Virus record (IMG/VR): IMGVR_UViG_3300047560_001441
Span: 1 to 52,561 of that record
Reading direction: 5' to 3' (one strand)
Source: a virus
Length of the DNA: 52,561 bases
Shown: positions 49,989 to 52,561 of the stretch, one piece after another
Position numbering within the stretch: position 1 is the stretch's first letter
Layout: each line of letters begins with the position of its first letter
Position numbers and translations under genes: made by a program
The notes under the pieces: generated by a model
What the model saw: the letters and a program-made list of their open reading frames with translations, nothing else
What the model was told of the DNA's origin: nothing
Databases searched by the model: none

Positions 49989-50330
49989 CTGGTTTTCATC
50001 AATAATTCTAGATAATTCTTCTTTGGCACCGGATGTCAATGTGATGGCTGTGTCAGCTAATTCTTGAAACGGATGACTAAGTTTCTTTGTTCTATAAACA
50101 ATAGCTTTAAGAGTTTCCTCTACCATGACGACACATTTAATTGATTCTTCGTCTGGTGGAACCTGCAATCCGTAGGAAGAAAGAACTGAAAAGGCAGCTT
50201 CTAATGCGTCTGCTGCTACCTCGTCACAATAATTACGTCTCACATCTTCAATATGCTCAAAAGATTCCTCAAGATTATTTGGAAAACCTTTTATTGCCTT
50301 ACTGGGGAATTGTATAATATTATCTTCCAT
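49977..50330 (-). CDS. Hypothetical protein (117 aa)
   Basis: A 117-residue, mostly helical acidic protein (MEDNIIQFPSKAIKGFPNNL, DEVAADALEAAFSVLSSYGL, SIKCVVMVEETLKAIVYRTK, AKEELSRIIDEN). The 'IIQFPS' opening is frequent in small phage regulatory or structural proteins, but no family is recognised. It is coupled to the 369-residue gene by TAATG. The rnh promoter overlaps its 3' end. Confidence 0.65.
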   Translation of the reverse strand: MEDNIIQFPSKAIKGFPNNLEESFEHIEDVRRNYCDEVAADALEAAFSVLSSYGLQVPPDEESIKCVVMVEETLKAIVYRTKKLSHPFQELADTAITLTSGAKEELSRIIDENQLIT

Positions 50331-51439
50331 TACCTTACCACTTTGAGGAGGATGGTATCTTTATTTATCCTCTCCGAAAGCTTGGTAGGTCCAGATGAGA
50401 CATTATCCATCAATTTTCTAAGAACAATTTTACCACCGTTCAAGACCTGTTTGATTGTATCTTCGGTTTTACGACCAATCTTTTTACTTACGGAAGAATC
50501 GCTATCAAACCCATCAATAGCAGTGCGCCGTATATTAAGACCAGCAGGCCCACGAGCCCGAAACACGCTAAGTACTTTAGACTTAGTATTAAAGGTCCAT
50601 AGTTCTTGAGAGCCGATAACCGTTGCGGGGTCACACGATTGTAATTTATACTCATTGCTTTCTTTCTGATATTGAAAATGTTTCAACAATTTCTCTGCAG
50701 TAGGAGCTTTCTTCTTACGAGGAGCACGAGCCTTCTTCACATTACCTGCAAAGCGTTCGCAGTCCTCAATAAGCTTAAGAATATAACCAAGTTTAGTCTT
50801 AAGTTGACCTTTAGTATAATGTTGGTAACCTTCGTTATCAACCTCTAACACATAGACATATTCATCACGAAGTGGCTTATAGAACTCTGCAATCTTATTA
50901 GCATGCATTGCAGGTATCTCATTCTTCTGAAGCCACTCATAGATATTAACTAACTCACCAGAATCAATAATAGCTTCCACATCACCTATGATATCAGATA
51001 CACGTTCACGGACACGATCTTGAATAGAAGGTTTAATCTTAGGTTCAGTAGGCTTTGCTTCTACTTCTTCATTGTGTTTAAGAGCTTCCTGAATATGAAA
51101 ATCAACTCGCTTACGATCAATCTCATCTAATTCCTGCTTACGATTTGAGGCAATGCGACATAACCAAGCAGCTGTTGTAGGCATACGTTTTTCAGGGATA
51201 CGATCAATTGATTTGATCATATCCTTATCAGACTTGAAATAGTCTTTTAGATATTGACGTGCTTCATCTGGTTCTGCCATAACATTATACCAATGCAAAG
51301 CTTTAATCAAATCTACTTTAGTCTCAATGTTCTTTGGTTCATCACCTAAGTACTTCCAATTGACCAAATAATTTTCACTCTTGGTCTTTCGGGCAGCCTT
51401 AGGTTTCTTAGACTTTACATTAAGAAGAGACTTTGCCAT
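50330..51439 (-). CDS. Lysine-rich conserved hypothetical protein (369 aa)
   Basis: The N-terminus is strongly basic (AKSLLNVKSKKPKAARKTKS), followed by helical segments (KVDLIKALHWYNVMAEPDEA, AAWLCRIASNRKQELDEIDR), a charged linker (about 120-140), and a C-terminal domain with GSQELWTFNTKSKVLSVFRA, RTAIDGFDSDSSVSKKIGRK and VLNGGKIVLRKLMDNVSSGP. The basic stretches suggest nucleic-acid binding. No catalytic motif or family is recognised with confidence. Its location upstream of rnh in the same strand block suggests a replication-era gene. It overlaps the upstream gene by 20 bases. Confidence 0.68.
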   Translation of the reverse strand: MAKSLLNVKSKKPKAARKTKSENYLVNWKYLGDEPKNIETKVDLIKALHWYNVMAEPDEARQYLKDYFKSDKDMIKSIDRIPEKRMPTTAAWLCRIASNRKQELDEIDRKRVDFHIQEALKHNEEVEAKPTEPKIKPSIQDRVRERVSDIIGDVEAIIDSGELVNIYEWLQKNEIPAMHANKIAEFYKPLRDEYVYVLEVDNEGYQHYTKGQLKTKLGYILKLIEDCERFAGNVKKARAPRKKKAPTAEKLLKHFQYQKESNEYKLQSCDPATVIGSQELWTFNTKSKVLSVFRARGPAGLNIRRTAIDGFDSDSSVSKKIGRKTEDTIKQVLNGGKIVLRKLMDNVSSGPTKLSERINKDTILLKVVR

Positions 51440-51635
51440 TTAATTTTTCCAACATATCTTTAATAGTTGATAGATTGACAGCATTTATATTAGATGAACT
51501 TTTTCTACCAACAAAGTAACCCGATGCGTAATCGTGTTGATTAACCCAATCAGGTGTAGGTTCATTTCTAACAGAATTAATAATATTTAACATATTATCA
51601 ATCTTTTCTATTATAAAAGCAACGTCTTTATTCAT
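51420..51635 (-). CDS. Small hypothetical protein (71 aa)
   Basis: A 71-residue protein with a helical N-terminus (DVAFIIEKIDNMLNIINSVR), a middle WVNQHDYASGYFVGRK segment and a helical C-terminus (LSTIKDMLEKLNGK). The 'YASGYFVGRK' piece is reminiscent of small phage proteins of unknown function. It overlaps the start of the 369-residue gene by 20 bases. Confidence 0.6.
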   Translation of the reverse strand: MNKDVAFIIEKIDNMLNIINSVRNEPTPDWVNQHDYASGYFVGRKSSSNINAVNLSTIKDMLEKLNGKVSS

Positions 51636-51646
51636 GACAAATTCCT

Positions 51647-51889
51647 TTAATCACAAGATGTCCATCTGGAACAAGCTGCATAATGCTTATTATCAATGTA
51701 AGTTAAACTAGCTCGTCCATTATAACCCATACGCCAAATATCAGTATATTCATCACACCATTGTTTACATTCCTCAATAGTATCAAATGGACCTACATAG
51801 TAGTCCATGATACCACCAGAAACTTTTTCATTGTATACACCAAAGACCTTACCAGTCTTGGTATCTGTCATATTATATGATAGCTGCAT
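51647..51889 (-). CDS. Small Cys/Trp/Tyr-rich hypothetical protein (80 aa)
   Basis: An 80-residue protein with alternating strands: MTDTKTGKVFGVYNEKVSGG, MDYYVGPFDTIEECKQWCDE, YTDIWRMGYNGRASLTYIDN and a C-terminus with Cys and Trp (AACSRWTSCD). Four cysteines might form a metal site or disulphides, but the spacing fits no family I recognise. The start overlaps the upstream stop by one base. Confidence 0.6.
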   Translation of the reverse strand: MQLSYNMTDTKTGKVFGVYNEKVSGGIMDYYVGPFDTIEECKQWCDEYTDIWRMGYNGRASLTYIDNKHYAACSRWTSCD

Positions 51890-52077
51890 TACTTCACCAT
51901 TACAGTTCGAATAAAACCATCTTTATCCACTGACTGAGACTTTACCTTCCAACCTTCTTCAACAAGAAGGTCGATACGCTTCCTAGAATATGTTCTGCTC
52001 TTACTTGTAACTACATACTGATCAATATAGTTCTGTTGCATTCTGAAATAGTCTTCTGACAGAGCTAACGTAGACAT
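51889..52077 (-). CDS. Small hypothetical protein (62 aa)
   Basis: A 62-residue basic protein: helical N-terminus (LSEDYFRMQQNYIDQY), a basic centre (TSKSRTYSRKRIDLLVEEGW) and a C-terminal strand pair (KVKSQSVDKDGFIRTVMV). The 'RKRIDxLVEEGW' stretch suggests a small helix-strand domain that could bind nucleic acid. No family is recognised. Separated from the upstream gene by one base. Confidence 0.6.
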   Translation of the reverse strand: MSTLALSEDYFRMQQNYIDQYVVTSKSRTYSRKRIDLLVEEGWKVKSQSVDKDGFIRTVMVK

Positions 52078-52078
52078 A

Positions 52079-52366
52079 TCATACTCCTATAATCTTATGA
52101 ATTTCCCAAGTATATGACCAATAAGAACCACCCCAACCGACATGCTCGCCGCGAGCACTATACTGAGGACCAATCTTATTGCCATACTTATAGACCGGCT
52201 GACCAGTCAGGTGCTCTGACCTTTTCACTATATAAAACTTATCAGAGTTCTTGCGAACCCATGAACGATGAAAACGTGAGAGCTTTTCGTCGTACCATTT
52301 ATCATGAGTAGCAAAATGTTCATCTAGATTATTATGAACATCTTTTTCTGTAGGCTTACCAAACAT
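52079..52366 (-). CDS. Small Trp/His-rich hypothetical protein (95 aa)
   Basis: Reads MFGKPTEKDVHNNLDEHFAT, then KWYDEKLSRFHRSWVRKN, YIVKRSEHLTGQPVYKYGNK and a Trp-rich C-terminus (VGWGGSYWSYTWEIHKIIGV). No family is recognised. The ATG at 52366 is preferred because GGAG lies about 8 bases upstream and the gene then starts just after the upstream stop. An in-frame ATG at 52387 would add seven residues and overlap the upstream gene by 20 bases. Confidence 0.6.
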   Translation of the reverse strand: MFGKPTEKDVHNNLDEHFATHDKWYDEKLSRFHRSWVRKNSDKFYIVKRSEHLTGQPVYKYGNKIGPQYSARGEHVGWGGSYWSYTWEIHKIIGV

Positions 52367-52367
52367 A

Positions 52368-52561
52368 TTAGCGGCTCCGCTTCTCATCCATCATTTCTGA
52401 AAGAATAAACTTAGCAATGTTCATATACTTACGGGCACGTTCTTGATCACCATGCTCCATCACATGCTGAGCATCTGAAAGAATTGACATCACTGTCATC
52501 TCAATTCCAGAAAGCTGAGTTGTAATTGAATTAATATATTGGTCATAGATGCTTTGTTGAT
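52368..52561 (-). CDS. Hypothetical protein, partial (5' end outside window)
   Basis: An open frame runs in from the right edge and stops with TAA at 52370-52368. The visible C-terminal 63 residues are helical: QQSIYDQYINSITTQLSGIE, MTVMSILSDAQHVMEHGDQE, RARKYMNIAKFILSEMMDEK. The remainder lies outside the window. Helical spacing and codon use match the neighbouring small genes; function unknown. Confidence 0.55.
   Translation of the reverse strand, partial: QQSIYDQYINSITTQLSGIEMTVMSILSDAQHVMEHGDQERARKYMNIAKFILSEMMDEKRSR

Overview
This window is a continuous piece of a T4-like (straboviral-type) myovirus genome. It is AT-rich, densely packed and almost free of intergenic space. T4 core genes recognisable from sequence include baseplate wedge genes 25, 6, 8 and 53, tube-cap/initiator genes 48 and 54, head completion gene 4, hub assembly gene 26, ssDNA-binding gene 32, helicase loader 59, late-transcription factor 33 and RNase H. 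PhoH and a PD-(D/E)XK exonuclease are also present. T4-type late promoters (TATAAATA and close variants) precede several transcription units, while genes 32 and rnh have sigma70-like promoters. A circularly permuted, two-piece tmRNA of the alphaproteobacterial type, the AT richness and the proline-poor collagen-like fibres suggest a marine phage of an alphaproteobacterium such as SAR11. The host is inference.

Layout. (1) 1-13685, minus strand: a fibre/adhesin block. Very long collagen-like proteins built on a GYT-GSx hexapeptide alternate with small structural proteins, and N-terminal anchors and a DLWW module are reused between them. (2) 13761-16496, plus strand: one gene fusing three glycosyltransferase domains, divergent from the largest fibre. 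(3) 16493-20535, minus: accessory fibre/baseplate proteins, including a fibre ending in a self-cleaving S74 chaperone. (4) 20613-38534, minus: a baseplate operon running from the tube cap gp48 through gp53, the hub, a cell-puncturing module split over three genes (lysozyme, degenerate amidase, beta-helix plus M15 peptidase), an unknown Gly/Ala-rich protein, gp25, gp6, a gp7-position protein and gp8 to a large DUF4815-type protein in two ORFs. The second of these ORFs carries an intein-like Hint domain. (5) 38579-43632, plus: gp4, an unknown conserved protein, gp54-like, gp26 and the tape measure. A complete -1 frameshift cassette joins gp26 to a 60-residue extension. (6) 43629-45405, minus: gp32, gp59, gp33. 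(7) 45507-46422: a GIY-YIG homing endonuclease on the plus strand faces a late-promoted tmRNA gene, with an overlooked 50-residue all-basic protein behind it. (8) 46415-52561, minus: exonuclease, PhoH, several small unknown genes, RNase H, and more unknowns running off the window.

The genes work together in tail and baseplate assembly (regions 3-5), host recognition (1-2), replication and late transcription (6, 8) and probably rescue of stalled host ribosomes (7). The most notable observations are the phage tmRNA, the gp26 frameshift signal, the glycosyltransferase fusion beside Thr-rich proline-poor collagen, and the Hint domain in a virion protein.
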